Source: Celeribacter halophilus (lineage in GTDB: Bacteria; Pseudomonadota; Alphaproteobacteria; Rhodobacterales; Rhodobacteraceae). Taken from it: a stretch of DNA of 64,000 nucleotides. The stretch covers positions 1 through 64,000 of the forward strand of contig NZ_FORY01000001.1 of NCBI RefSeq assembly GCF_900114135.1, given 5' to 3'. Both the position numbers and the translations under genes were made by a program. This document shows positions 1 to 8,992 of the stretch, piece after piece. The notes under the pieces are model-generated. The model saw nothing but the letters and a program-made list of their open reading frames with translations. It ran no database searches and was not told the origin of the DNA. How positions within the stretch are numbered: the first letter of the stretch is position 1; each line of letters starts with the position of its first letter.

Positions 1-260
1 TTCTTTCCCAGCAAATCCTTCAGAACGACGTTGTCCAGCATCGTATCAGCCAGCAGGCGCTTGAGTTTGGCATTCTCGTCCTCCAGCGTTTTCAGCCTGG
101 CAGCATCCGAGACTTCCATGCCTCCATACTTAGACTTGAACTTGTAGAACGTCGCAGGGCTGAGGCCGTGTCTACGACACACCTCAGCCGTCGGCATGCC
201 AGCCTCTTGCTCCTTGATCATCCCGATTATCTGCGCCTCGGTAAAACGGCTCTTTCGCAT
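1..260 (-). CDS. IS3-family (IS407-group-like) transposase OrfA, partial at window edge
   Basis: Reverse-strand reading from an ATG at 260 gives a protein starting MRKSRFTEAQIIGMIKE, followed by the helix-turn-helix stretch AEVCRRHGLSPATFYKFKSK and a leucine-rich coiled segment (LKTLEDENAKLKRLLAD). This is the usual N-terminal DNA-binding subunit of IS3-family transposases, which work with a frameshift-fused OrfAB carrying the DDE catalytic core. An AAGGAG ribosome-binding site lies 7-8 bases upstream. The frame is still open at base 1, so the end of OrfA and all of OrfB lie outside the window. Family assignment is from motif recognition; the exact IS name cannot be given. Confidence 0.88.
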   Translation of the reverse strand, partial: MRKSRFTEAQIIGMIKEQEAGMPTAEVCRRHGLSPATFYKFKSKYGGMEVSDAARLKTLEDENAKLKRLLADTMLDNVVLKDLLGK

Positions 261-294
261 TCGTCTGCTCCTTCAAGATTGGGCAGACTCTACA
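1..294 (-). mobile_element. Right end of an IS3-family insertion sequence
   Basis: The orfA start is followed outward by tgggcagactctaca (280-294). Read inward from the end this is TGTAGAGTCTGCCCA, a TG-starting terminal sequence of the kind bounding IS3-family elements. The base composition changes sharply at about 294, where an AT-rich orphan gene begins. The other end and any target duplication are outside the window, so the exact boundary is inferred. Confidence 0.75.
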
Positions 295-865
295 TTAAAA
301 TGAGGGATTTTGTGGGGGGCAGGTCACCATCATTTATCAACTGACCTTCAAATAGATCCAGTCTCTTTCCATTGAAGAAGTCGAACACTTGAACGTCTGC
401 TATAGAGCCTCCAATGTTTATACGGCCTTGGAGCAACAATCCTTTATGTGGGACGCCGAAGTCACATGACTTATTCCACCAAACCCTTCCATCGATACCG
501 TTCCCGTTATGGCTTTCTATTTTCAATGTGACTTCAGCAGGAACTAAAATTCCCAGATCATTTATGTCGGTGATACCTTCGGGGAAAGCATCGAAAACGC
601 CAGACCAATTCGCGGGACGGTAAGCTAATCGGTAAGCATAGTCTTTCGCACCTCCAAGGTAGTGCTCGAAGTCTACAATTGCTTTGGGAATGCTTAGTGC
701 ATCAGCCATAAGGCCGAGTGCAAAGCCAATAACAAAGTAGATAGAGCGGGATAGTTTGAAGAATCTCGCGGTTAAATTTTTTTGATTTTGCAATTTGGCC
801 GCATTTTGACGCGCTTTTTTATCTGCAATTCTTTTGTGAGCAATGCGTAAATTTAATCTTTTCAA
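290..865 (-). pseudogene. Orphan membrane-anchored protein, C-terminus probably cut off by the IS
   Basis: A 191-residue frame with a TTG start at 865, preceded by GGGGGT at about 6 bases and by AAGGAGG further upstream. The N-terminus is lysine/arginine-rich, then one hydrophobic segment (about residues 40-62, IYFVIGFALGLMADAL), then a soluble region rich in Gly, Asp and Asn that I do not recognise. The stop codon (TAG, 290-292) falls inside the IS terminal sequence, so the last codons and the stop are supplied by the element. The native gene was probably longer. It is clearly AT-rich and uses AAA, ATT and TTA codons unlike its neighbours, which suggests horizontal acquisition. Function unknown; it may still be expressed as a truncated protein. 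Confidence 0.6.
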
Positions 866-977
866 TTATACCCCCTTGATCCTCCTTACCTATCATTTTC
901 AATCCAATGTTAGTTGACTATTGCCTGTTCACAAGTCGGGATGTGATCGGGTTCGCTTTCTCCAGTCAGGCAGCCAC

Positions 978-1006
978 AAAAAAACGGCGAGGCTTTCGCC
1001 CCGCCG
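978..1006 (-). terminator. Rho-independent terminator after fabA
   Basis: A hairpin with arms CGGCGAGGC and GCCCCGCCG (one mismatch) ends in a T-run when read on the minus strand (the A-run at 978-984). It lies 28 bases beyond the fabA stop, so fabA appears to be transcribed as a single gene. Confidence 0.75.
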
Positions 1007-1033
1007 CTCTTCATCTGGTAATGTCGTCGTTTC

Positions 1034-1543
1034 TTAATTCTCCGACAACGCAACTTTCATATCTTTGACCTGATAGATGACTTCACCGTCGGCTTCGACG
1101 ACCCCGTCCGCGACGCCCATGGTCAGGCGGCGGGTCTGGATCGCTTTGGTGAAATCGATCTTGTAGGTAAGCATTTTGCGATCGGGGCGGACCATGCCGG
1201 TCAGTTTCACTTCGCCAACGCCAAGCGCATAGCCGCGGCCTTTCCAGCCGCGCCAGCCGAGGTTGAAGCCTGTGAGCTGCCACAGACCGTCAAGGCCGAG
1301 ACAGCCGGGCATGATCGGGTTGCCGGGGAAGTGGCATTCAAAGAACCACAGGTCGGGTGTGATGTCGAATTCTGCGACCACATGGCCTTTGCCATGGGCC
1401 CCGCCGTCGCCGGAAATCTCGGTGATGCGGTCCATCATCAGCATCGGCGGCGCCGGAAGCTGGGCATTGCCCTCGCCGAACAACTCGCCTGCGGCACATT
1501 TCAAAAGGTCTTCTTTCGTGAAGCTCGTCGGATATTCGGTCAT
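1034..1543 (-). CDS. fabA: 3-hydroxydecanoyl-ACP dehydratase/isomerase FabA
   Basis: FabA dehydrates 3-hydroxyacyl-ACP and isomerises trans-2- to cis-3-decenoyl-ACP, the branch point to unsaturated fatty acids in type II fatty acid synthesis. The 169-residue protein has the normal length. It carries the catalytic pair of the hot-dog fold: His71 in [11 protein letters not shown] and Asp85 in CLGLDGLWQ. It is divergent from irr, the usual Rhodobacterales arrangement. The expected downstream partners fabB and fabI are absent: a terminator and then the IS-disrupted orphan gene follow instead. The cis product needs FabB for elongation, so fabB must be elsewhere or replaced. Family identification is firm. 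Confidence 0.95.
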   Translation of the reverse strand: MTEYPTSFTKEDLLKCAAGELFGEGNAQLPAPPMLMMDRITEISGDGGAHGKGHVVAEFDITPDLWFFECHFPGNPIMPGCLGLDGLWQLTGFNLGWRGWKGRGYALGVGEVKLTGMVRPDRKMLTYKIDFTKAIQTRRLTMGVADGVVEADGEVIYQVKDMKVALSEN

Positions 1544-1693
1544 GTGGTAACGCCCTGCTTCCCATCTAACTTTTAGGTCGCACTCCCTCTATCACCCGGC
1601 ATAAGGCGCGTGCAAGGCGCAAGGCAGGAGAAGAAATCATGCAGTTCTTCCCGCAATATAAGGGGTTTGAACCGGCTTGTCAGGGATTTACGA

Positions 1694-1723
1694 TTGAATT
1701 TCCTCTGCTTCCCCCCCTATATT
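1694..1723 (+). promoter_or_regulatory. Probable housekeeping promoter of irr
   Basis: TTGAAT (1694-1699) and TATATT (1718-1723) are separated by 18 bases and lie 30 bases upstream of the irr start codon. They match a vegetative sigma-factor promoter at most positions. Any iron-control element for the divergent fabA/irr pair should also lie in 1544-1752, but I cannot define one by eye. Confidence 0.45.
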
Positions 1724-1752
1724 ATGCTCTGTAGCCAGGAAAATGAACGCAC

Positions 1753-2196
1753 ATGACCCAGATTGCAGACATCGAAATTCGCCGTGGAGAGGCTTGGTTG
1801 GCCGAGGGCGGCGTGCGCCCGACCCGTCAGCGGGTTGCGCTTGCGAAGCTTCTGGTCGGGGACGGGCAAGACCGGCATGTGACCGCCGAGAGCCTGTTCG
1901 AAGCCGCGCGCGAAGCCGGAGAAAAGGTGTCGCTGGCCACGGTTTACAACACGTTGAAAGCCTTCTGCGACGCCGGTTTGATGCAAGAGGTGACAGTCGA
2001 TGGCTCGCGCAGCTATTTCGACACCAATATGGACGAGCACCCGCATTTCTTCTGGGAAGGTGCAGGGGAGCTGACCGATGCGCCCTCCAGCGAGCTGAAG
2101 ATCGAACGCCTGCCTGCCGCCCCTGAGGGGACGGAGATTGCCTCTGTCGATGTGGTGATCCGCCTGCGTCCGAAAGCCAAAGCCACCCGCGATTAA
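1753..2196 (+). CDS. irr: Fur-family iron response regulator Irr
   Basis: A 147-residue Fur-superfamily repressor. The winged-helix DNA-binding part includes VRPTRQRVALAKLL (21-34) and the recognition helix VSLATVYNTLKAF (59-71). The metal/haem-site region reads DEHPHFFWE (94-102), where Irr proteins keep an HxH. The N-terminal GCPWHD-type haem regulatory motif of rhizobial Irr is not present, as is common in Rhodobacterales. Irr controls haem synthesis and iron uptake according to haem status and is degraded or inactivated when haem is plentiful. Location divergent from fabA supports the Irr call over Fur or Mur. Confidence 0.9.
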   Translation: MTQIADIEIRRGEAWLAEGGVRPTRQRVALAKLLVGDGQDRHVTAESLFEAAREAGEKVSLATVYNTLKAFCDAGLMQEVTVDGSRSYFDTNMDEHPHFFWEGAGELTDAPSSELKIERLPAAPEGTEIASVDVVIRLRPKAKATRD

Positions 2197-2306
2197 CAGC
2201 CCATTTCCTGCGCCCGAAACTTGCGGCACGTGCGATGGGCTTTTGCGTTCACACGTTACACGGCGCGTCCCGAAGTTCTTTCGGGCACCTGTCTCTGGAG
2301 GTCTCG

Positions 2307-2915
2307 ATGGATCAACTTTTCACCGCAGAGGACGGGTTAAACCGCTGTGCGTGGTGTGCGCGCGATCCGGAATATATCCGATACCATGACGAGGAATGGG
2401 GATATCCGGTCGCGGATGACCGTCGTTTGTTCGAGAAAATCTGCCTGGAAGGCTTCCAGTCCGGCCTGTCGTGGTGGACCATCCTGCGAAAGCGCGAAAA
2501 TTTCCGCGCGGCGTTCAAGGACTTCGATTTTCACACGGTGGCCCAGTTCGATCAGGCGGATATAGCGCGCCTGTTGCAAGACAAGGGCATCGTGCGCCAT
2601 CGTGGCAAGATCGCCGCAGTCATCAACAACGCGGCCCGTGCGCGGGAGATGGAGCAGGAGTTCGGCAGTCTTGCGCGGTTTTTCTGGACCTATGAGGGGC
2701 GCGAGGAAGCGCGGCATATCGAAGGCGTGCCCGCGACGACAGAAACCTCGAAACGCCTGTCGAAGGATTTGAAAAAGCGGGGTTGGAAATTCGTCGGCCC
2801 GACCACCTGTTATGCCTTTATGCAGGCGATGGGTCTGGTCAATGACCACCATCCCGATTGTGCACATTACGCCAAAGCAGAAACGGCGTGGGCGGCGTTT
2901 GTGCCGCCACGCTGA
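2307..2915 (+). CDS. tag: DNA-3-methyladenine glycosylase I
   Basis: A 202-residue base-excision repair enzyme removing 3-methyladenine from alkylated DNA. The zinc-snap ligands of the Tag family are present with exact spacing: Cys14 and His27 (13 apart), and His181 and Cys185 (4 apart). The conserved EGFQSGLSWWTIL segment (Glu48) lines the base pocket. The ATG at 2307 is chosen because CTGGAGGT lies 5-6 bases upstream; an in-frame upstream start at 2235 would add 24 residues not typical of the family. It runs convergently into tamB, with only 10 bases between the stops. Confidence 0.93.
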   Translation: MDQLFTAEDGLNRCAWCARDPEYIRYHDEEWGYPVADDRRLFEKICLEGFQSGLSWWTILRKRENFRAAFKDFDFHTVAQFDQADIARLLQDKGIVRHRGKIAAVINNAARAREMEQEFGSLARFFWTYEGREEARHIEGVPATTETSKRLSKDLKKRGWKFVGPTTCYAFMQAMGLVNDHHPDCAHYAKAETAWAAFVPPR

Positions 2916-2925
2916 ACGCCGCGTT

Positions 2926-5900
2926 TTAGTAGTCCCGTTCGAAGAACACCCCGATGCCCGTATCCCCGTCCGAGGAGGCGGAGCCTTTGAGGGTGATGTT
3001 GTCCGTGGCGTCGTAATTCAGATTGATCTCGGATTTGCCTTCATTGTCGATGGAGACATCGGTGTAGAGTGAATCCGAGATATACTTGCCGACTTTGAGG
3101 GAGCTGTCGCCTTCTTCTGTGGTTTCAAGGTCCAGATCGTCCAGCCCGAAACTGTCACGGATCGAGCCGACAAGCCCGCTTCCGCCACCGGCGAGTGTGG
3201 CTACGGCATCGGCCATTTGCGCGGCTTGAAGCGCGGACATCTCGCTGAGGTCTTTGCCGAAAAGAAGCTGCGCGAGGATCTCGTCATCGGGTAGCTCCGG
3301 CGAGGAGGACAGGGTCAGTTCCGGTGCGCTGAGCGGACCTTCGGTGATCAGTTGCACGGTGAGCGTATCGGTCTCGGTTTCGGCTACCAGATAGAGGATC
3401 GGGTCGAGTTCTCCTTGCAGGGTGATCGAGCCTTCTTCCATCGTGATGCGCTTGCCCAAAAGCGACAGCCGCCCGCGGATCAAAGAGAATTGCCCGACAG
3501 GGATCACATCCGCCGTGGTGCCGCGCACGCGGATGCGGCCCCCGAGTTCGGCATCCAGCCCTCGCCCGCGCACATAGATCTGGTTCGGCGCGGACACCCT
3601 CACATCCAACCCGTAGACTGCAGAAGATCCGCCGTCGCTCTCGGTTTGAATGAGGCCTGCACGGTCACGGGTTTGGGTCACGCCGGATCGGGCGCCGAGA
3701 TGGGTGATGTCGGGAATGTCGCCCCCGCCGCCAATGCCTGCAGATGCGACCGTGATATTGGTCTCTCCAAGGGTCAAATTGCCGGAAATATTAGCCGCAC
3801 CGGTGAGTGAGCCAGCGATGCTCAGGTCCCCGTCAATCGAGGTTTCATAAAGCTGCGGATCACTGAGGCCGAGCGTGTTGAGACCCACTGTGAGATCGAC
3901 GGGCAGTGCGCCACCCAGGCCGACCTGACCGGAGGCGGTGATTGAGCCGCCCGTGTCGGCGCTGGCGTCAAAGTCCAGTTGCGCCTGTTCGCCGTTGAGC
4001 GTGGCCACGGCGCGATTGACGGTGAGCGCCAGTCCTGCCGACGAGATCACGATGCGCCCGCCGGGGGTAACCTGCACCTGCCCGCTGACGGAGGAGAGTG
4101 CCAGAGGGCCATTGATCCCGAGGTTGAACGTGGTGGTGCCCTGCGTGAGCGCGGCGCTGGTCAGCCGGTTGGACAGACCCAAAGGGGCGGAGCCTGTCAG
4201 GTCGAGATCGGCCTGCGCCATGTCTTGCGCCAGCGTGCCGGACAGCGTGGCGGTTGAACCGCCCGGACCGTTCATCACAGCGCGGGCGCTCCAAGGGCTA
4301 TCTGCCCCGCTATGCGCCATCTCGGCATCCAGCGTCAAAGGCCCGCTCAGGGCAACGCCTAGGCGGGCAACATCATCAAGGCGTGCGCTCAGGTTGAGCG
4401 CGCCCGTATCAGTGCCTAGCGCCCCGTTGGCACTGACGTCCAAAGCGGCGGTTTTGAGCGTGCTCGGGCGCAGGGTCACGCCGGTCTCGTCGCGCTTGGC
4501 GGAGAGGCGGATATCGCTGCTGCCACCGGTGAGCGTGTCGAGCTGTTCAATGCCGGTGCGCAGATCGGTGCCTGTGGCCTCGGCCTCAATGTCGAACGTG
4601 CCGTTCAGGGGAGAAATGTTGACCTTGGCCGTGGCGCTTGTGGCCCCAGCTAGATCGAGACCGGACAAGGCGGCAAAGCGGCTCAGGTCTGGCGTGTCGA
4701 GGCCGAGCGTGCCGGTGAATTCAAATCCGGTGTCAAAGCCGCTGATCTGACCGGAGGCACTGGCGCGGGTCGCGTCGGTGCGAGCCTCAAGGCTCTGGAT
4801 GATAAAGGGTTCACCCTCGCGCCAGTAGACATCACCGGTAATCGCAGGCGCATAGCCAATAGCCGCTTGTAGGGCAGGATCATCAGAGGCAAGCCCCTGA
4901 ACCGTCAGGCCGAAGCGGGCCTTGATTGCGCCCAGAGCCGTGCTTGTGGCTGTGCTTTGCTGAGTGATCGTCCCTTGTGCGCCGATGCGGGCGGAGGCGA
5001 TGGCCAGCCCGTCCTGTGTGTAGTCGCTGACATCGATATTCGCGGACCAGCTTTGCCCGCGTGTCACATCGTATTTGGCGATAATATCGGCCTGCTGCAC
5101 CATGGAGCGGCTTTCGCCGAAGGGCAAAAGAACAGGGCGGTCGTCGGGGCTTTCCAGCGTGCCGGAAACGGAGAAGGCACTGGGCCAGCCATCCGCGCCG
5201 ATGGTGGTGGAGCCGACCAGCGACAGGGTGCGGGTGGACAGGGCAAAACGATCAAGATCAAAACCGCCCTCGGGATAGGACACGCCTGCTGCGGTGAGCG
5301 TGGAGGAGGGGCCGAAGAATTGCGCATAATCCGCGCTGAAGAGCGGGGTGAGATCACCGGAGAGATCGGCGGAGAACCGGCGCGGGGCGGCTGCGTCGGC
5401 GGGCGCGTCGGGGTCAGGATCGGCTCTGAGCGCGATCTGGCCCGTCAGGCGGTCTTCGCCGTGGGTCGCCAGCGCAATGTCGGCGGTGAAGTCGTCAAGC
5501 GGCCCTGCGCCTTGGGCGGTCAGGGCCAGTGGCGGAGAGCCGGGCAGGTTGCCCAGCGTCGAGATCAGCCCGCCCGCGCCCTCGTTCAGCGAGATGTCGA
5601 GGTCCAGCACGTCGGTTTCGTTGTCATAAGAGACCGCGACGGCGAATTGTCCCTCTTTGGAGTCGATCCGTTCGATCTGGAGATTGGTTGCGCCAGAGCC
5701 GTCGGCCAGTTTGGCAGAGCCGGTGAGGGAAAGCTCGACCGCCTCGCCAAGTTTTAAAACCGGTGCGCCAAGACGGACGCGCTCGGCCTCAATCGCGCCG
5801 ATGTCGATGGAAACCGGCAGGTCCGGCAGGGCAAAGGGCGTGGCCTCCGGATCGGGCACGTCGATGCCTTCGTCAGTGGTTTCCGGCAGACGCTCGAACA

Positions 5901-6216
5901 GGATTTCTTCGGCGGCAATCCGTGTGACCTCGACCCGACCGGCCAGAAGCGCGGTGCGGCTCCAGTCCAGTTCGGCATTGCGCAAGGTGAACCAGACGCC
6001 GGTCTCGTCGGCGATGGTCAGTTCCTCCATCGTGGCGGTGGAGGAGAGCAGGCCCTTGAAGCCTTCAATGCGGATGTCGCGGCCTGCGCCCGAGAGGTTG
6101 TCCTCAAGAAACCCGACGATCATGGAGCGGTCGCGGTCGGTGCTTTCTGTGTCCTGTGCAATCAGCGCGACAGGCAGCAAAAGACCGGCGGTAAGTGGAA
6201 AAACGCGTTTCATCAA
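2926..6216 (-). CDS. tamB: Translocation and assembly module protein TamB
   Basis: A 1096-residue protein with an N-terminal signal/anchor (VFPLTAGLLLPVALIAQ), a long repetitive beta-rich middle that spans the periplasm as a hydrophobic groove, and the conserved C-terminal TamB (DUF490) domain (SLLGKRITMEEGSITLQGE, DDEILAQLLFGKDLSEMS) ending in ERDY. TamB works with TamA in assembly of certain outer-membrane proteins and in phospholipid transport to the outer membrane. Its ATG overlaps the tamA stop by 4 bases, so the two are translationally coupled. The length is within the usual 1000-1500 residues. The many long antisense frames here are composition artefacts. Confidence 0.94.
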   Translation of the reverse strand: MMKRVFPLTAGLLLPVALIAQDTESTDRDRSMIVGFLEDNLSGAGRDIRIEGFKGLLSSTATMEELTIADETGVWFTLRNAELDWSRTALLAGRVEVTRIAAEEILFERLPETTDEGIDVPDPEATPFALPDLPVSIDIGAIEAERVRLGAPVLKLGEAVELSLTGSAKLADGSGATNLQIERIDSKEGQFAVAVSYDNETDVLDLDISLNEGAGGLISTLGNLPGSPPLALTAQGAGPLDDFTADIALATHGEDRLTGQIALRADPDPDAPADAAAPRRFSADLSGDLTPLFSADYAQFFGPSSTLTAAGVSYPEGGFDLDRFALSTRTLSLVGSTTIGADGWPSAFSVSGTLESPDDRPVLLPFGESRSMVQQADIIAKYDVTRGQSWSANIDVSDYTQDGLAIASARIGAQGTITQQSTATSTALGAIKARFGLTVQGLASDDPALQAAIGYAPAITGDVYWREGEPFIIQSLEARTDATRASASGQISGFDTGFEFTGTLGLDTPDLSRFAALSGLDLAGATSATAKVNISPLNGTFDIEAEATGTDLRTGIEQLDTLTGGSSDIRLSAKRDETGVTLRPSTLKTAALDVSANGALGTDTGALNLSARLDDVARLGVALSGPLTLDAEMAHSGADSPWSARAVMNGPGGSTATLSGTLAQDMAQADLDLTGSAPLGLSNRLTSAALTQGTTTFNLGINGPLALSSVSGQVQVTPGGRIVISSAGLALTVNRAVATLNGEQAQLDFDASADTGGSITASGQVGLGGALPVDLTVGLNTLGLSDPQLYETSIDGDLSIAGSLTGAANISGNLTLGETNITVASAGIGGGGDIPDITHLGARSGVTQTRDRAGLIQTESDGGSSAVYGLDVRVSAPNQIYVRGRGLDAELGGRIRVRGTTADVIPVGQFSLIRGRLSLLGKRITMEEGSITLQGELDPILYLVAETETDTLTVQLITEGPLSAPELTLSSSPELPDDEILAQLLFGKDLSEMSALQAAQMADAVATLAGGGSGLVGSIRDSFGLDDLDLETTEEGDSSLKVGKYISDSLYTDVSIDNEGKSEINLNYDATDNITLKGSASSDGDTGIGVFFERDY

Positions 6217-7988
6217 AAGGCCTGCCCGATTCCGATATAGATTTGCAGCCCGTCACCCGTGTCGCCGGAAACAGGGCCGGCGAGGTCGAGACGGATCGGG
6301 CCGAAGCCTGTGTTGTAGCGCAGGCCCAGACCGGCGCCCGCATGCCATTCCGCATCTTCGCCGGGCAGGGCGGTGGTGCCGATCCCGCCGAGATCGTAGA
6401 ACCCGACAGCGGAAATATTGCCCTTCACCTTGGCGCGCAATTCGCCGGAGAGGCCCAGAAAACTGGATCCGCCGATCTCGTCGCCGCTGCCCAGATCAAC
6501 GCCCAAGGATTGATAGGGTTGCCCGCGCACGGTGCCGCCGCCGCCGGAGAAAAACAGCATATCGGTGGAGACATCGGTGTAATCCGCGCCAGAAATCGAG
6601 CCCAGTTGCACCCGTCCGGCAAGGATAAACCGGTCGTCACCGCCAAAGGAGATATAGCTCCGCCCGTCGGCAAAAATACGGACGCCGCTGGAGGCTTCGT
6701 TCAGGCTGAGAAACGGGGTGATGTCGGCTTCGAAATAGGTGCCTCTGGTCGGGTTCAGAGAGTTGTCCCGCGTGTCCCGAGAGCCTTCGATTGGCAGGAT
6801 GATATAGGAGAAATCGCGTGAGCCGAGATCGTCCTCAACCTGGGAATAGCGATAGCCGAGACCTGCATAGAAGGTTGAATTGGGCGAGGTTTCCACATCG
6901 AACCCGAAGGTGAATTCCCCGATGTCGGAGGTGTAATCCGGCTCGTTAAGATGTTCGAGTTCGGCGGCCAGCACCAGCGTAGTCTTGCGCGTCACCGTTG
7001 CCGGACGGCGGTAGCTTGCGGACAGGGTGGCGTCGATCTCGTTGGTGCCGCCGATGCCGGAAATCTCAGCATCAAACCGCAGCCTGTCGGCATTGTTGGT
7101 AATGTTGCGATGCATCCAGTAGGCGCTCAGCGTGCCGCCTTCGAGCGAGGACAGTTCTGCACCGAAACCGAGGCGGCGCGGCTTGTCATCAATCAGCGTG
7201 GCGGTGATGTCGAGGGTGCCGTCGGCGTTCAACTCTTCGGCTTCGCGCAGGGTGATCGAGCGGAAGGTGCCGGTTTTCTGCAGGCGTTTGGTCACAAGGT
7301 CGAGCTTCTCCGGATGGTAGGAGGAGCCGGTGGGCAGGTTGGCGATCCGTGACAGGCGGCCATCGCGCACGGTGGTCCTTCCGGAGAATTGCAGCTTGCC
7401 GAATTTCACCGCCGGACCGGGGTCAATCTCGACATCGACGTCCAGAGTCTTTTCTGGGTGATCCGCGATGATGCTCTGATCTTTGAGTACGGCTTTTGCG
7501 TGCGACGCTTCGCGCCAGCTTTCGATCGCCGCCTCTGTCGCATCGCCGACGAGATAGGAATGCGCAACCTCGCCGCGTTTGAAATCCGCCGGCAACTCTG
7601 TGCCCCTGGCCAGCGGCGCAACCGTGGTCTCGCCAAAGACAAAGCGCTGGCCGGGGGTGACTTCGATCACCACGGACTGAACTTGGGAGGGTAGGGAAAT
7701 CAGGGACATAGATGCGCCTTCACGGCCATCCACCCGAATGGAAATGCGTGGCCCGTAATAGCCCTCGCGGTAGAGCGTCCCGATCAGCGTGCGATAGTCG
7801 GATTGCACCGCCGCGATGATCTCTTCGGGGGCCGTGACCTCCGTATCCGCCGCTTCAATCACGGCTGACGCCGCCCGCAACCGCTTGGCCAGATCGTCGT
7901 CGGCTGTGGTTTCGAGCCGGGCTTCAAAGGCATGCGCTGCAGAACTACAGATCGCGAGCGCAGTGGCCAATTTCATAACATTCCGCAC
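6213..7988 (-). CDS. tamA: Outer-membrane assembly factor TamA (Omp85 family)
   Basis: An Omp85-type beta-barrel that partners TamB. It has a signal peptide (MKLATALAICSSAAHA), three POTRA-like modules over about residues 20-260, then a 16-strand barrel with the Omp85 RGQPYQSLG segment (RGQ conserved) and a terminal aromatic residue (GQAF). I place the start at the GTG at 7988, where GAGGGA lies about 10 bases upstream. ATG at 7976 is nearly as good and gives the shortest clean signal peptide. A longer frame reaches a GTG at 8030, but it lacks a ribosome-binding site and would bury the signal peptide. Confidence 0.9.
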   Translation of the reverse strand: MRNVMKLATALAICSSAAHAFEARLETTADDDLAKRLRAASAVIEAADTEVTAPEEIIAAVQSDYRTLIGTLYREGYYGPRISIRVDGREGASMSLISLPSQVQSVVIEVTPGQRFVFGETTVAPLARGTELPADFKRGEVAHSYLVGDATEAAIESWREASHAKAVLKDQSIIADHPEKTLDVDVEIDPGPAVKFGKLQFSGRTTVRDGRLSRIANLPTGSSYHPEKLDLVTKRLQKTGTFRSITLREAEELNADGTLDITATLIDDKPRRLGFGAELSSLEGGTLSAYWMHRNITNNADRLRFDAEISGIGGTNEIDATLSASYRRPATVTRKTTLVLAAELEHLNEPDYTSDIGEFTFGFDVETSPNSTFYAGLGYRYSQVEDDLGSRDFSYIILPIEGSRDTRDNSLNPTRGTYFEADITPFLSLNEASSGVRIFADGRSYISFGGDDRFILAGRVQLGSISGADYTDVSTDMLFFSGGGGTVRGQPYQSLGVDLGSGDEIGGSSFLGLSGELRAKVKGNISAVGFYDLGGIGTTALPGEDAEWHAGAGLGLRYNTGFGPIRLDLAGPVSGDTGDGLQIYIGIGQAF

Positions 7989-8174
7989 AGTCGGCCTTTC
8001 CCTCAGACGGTTCCCCCCCGTCTTGAACACGACCCAACTATGCTGTGTTCCACCGCGAGATTAAAGAGGATTTTCTACGACAGTTTTCTGACGCGAAATC
8101 GTAGCGGCGGTTTGTCGCTTGTCCCTACGGGGACTGGGCCTTAAATCCTTTCGGATAACAATCAGGAGGACGAT

Positions 8175-8684
8175 ATGGCGCAATGTGAAATATGTGGGGC
8201 CGAAGGGGATTTGACCGAGGTGACGGCGCAGCCGCGCACCGATGTGGTCAGTCTGTGCGGGACCTGTGCGAGCGGGCTCAAGGGCGAAGCCGTGCCCGAA
8301 GGCCATTGGGAAGCACTGACCACCTCCATGTGGTCGGAGAGTGATGCGGTCAAGGTCATCTCGTGGCGCTTGCTCAACCGTTTCCGCGAAGAAGGCTGGG
8401 CGGCAGATGCGCTTGATATGCTGTATCTGGAGCCGGAAGTCGAAGAATGGGCCAAGGCGGCCGGTCCCGACGTGATCCACCGCGACAGTCTCGGGGCGGT
8501 TCTGAGTTCTGGCGATACAGTGGTGCTGATCAAGGATCTGCCGGTCAAAGGCGGAGGCTTTACCGCAAAGCGCGGCACGGCTGTGCGGGGTATTTCGCTC
8601 GTGCAGGACAATGAAAATCACATCGAAGGCCGTGTTGAAGGCCAGCGGATCGTGATTTTGACCGAATTTGTGAAGAAACGCTGA
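8175..8684 (+). CDS. PhnA/YjdM-like zinc-ribbon protein
   Basis: A 169-residue cytoplasmic protein. An N-terminal four-cysteine zinc ribbon (Cys4, Cys7, Cys28, Cys31) leads to the C-terminal PhnA beta domain with SSGDTVVLIKDLPVKGGG and IEGRVEGQRIVILTEFVKK. Despite the historical name, PhnA-domain proteins are not shown to be needed for phosphonate use and their role is unclear. The middle (residues 45-100), containing two helices with WRLLNRF, is longer than in the E. coli protein. An AGGAGGA ribosome-binding site lies 7-8 bases upstream. Single gene, with a shared terminator against cspA. Confidence 0.85.
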   Translation: MAQCEICGAEGDLTEVTAQPRTDVVSLCGTCASGLKGEAVPEGHWEALTTSMWSESDAVKVISWRLLNRFREEGWAADALDMLYLEPEVEEWAKAAGPDVIHRDSLGAVLSSGDTVVLIKDLPVKGGGFTAKRGTAVRGISLVQDNENHIEGRVEGQRIVILTEFVKKR

Positions 8685-8721
8685 TTTCTAAAAAACGTAT
8701 TTAACGCATTCAAAACAAACA

Positions 8722-8749
8722 AAAACGCCCACGAAATCGTGGGCGTTTT
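8722..8749. terminator. Bidirectional terminator between the PhnA-like gene and the cold-shock gene
   Basis: A perfect 13-bp inverted repeat (AAAACGCCCACGA with a 2-base loop) has an A-run on the left and a T-run on the right. It can therefore end transcription of both convergent genes. Confidence 0.85.
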
Positions 8750-8785
8750 CTCTATCATGGCTCGGCCCTGAGGCCGAAGAGTGGT

Positions 8786-8992
8786 TTAGACCAGCTCGAG
8801 GTTCACTGCGGACTCACGACCGTCGCGACCAGCTTCGATGTCGAAAGTAACTTTCGCGCCATCAGCAAGGCCGGTGAGGCCGGAACGCTCAACAGCGGAG
8901 ATGTGAACGAACACGTCTTTGCTGCCGCCTTCAGGCTGAATGAAGCCGAAGCCTTTAGTTGAGTTGAACCATTTCACGGTGCCATTAGCCAT
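8786..8992 (-). CDS. cspA: Cold-shock domain protein
   Basis: A 68-residue single cold-shock domain with RNP1 (KGFGFI, residues 13-18) and RNP2 (VFVHI, 27-31), the nucleic-acid-binding face of the OB fold. These proteins melt RNA secondary structure and act as RNA chaperones. The length and the N-terminus [10 protein letters not shown] are standard. The 140-base upstream gap is long enough for a structured leader, but I did not identify one. The gene symbol is by family; paralogue number is unknown. Confidence 0.93.
   Translation of the reverse strand: MANGTVKWFNSTKGFGFIQPEGGSKDVFVHISAVERSGLTGLADGAKVTFDIEAGRDGRESAVNLELV

Noticed and set aside
8061-8621. 186-residue minus-strand frame opposite the PhnA-like gene
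   Set aside because: No ribosome-binding site or domain; the plus-strand gene has a clear zinc ribbon and terminator.
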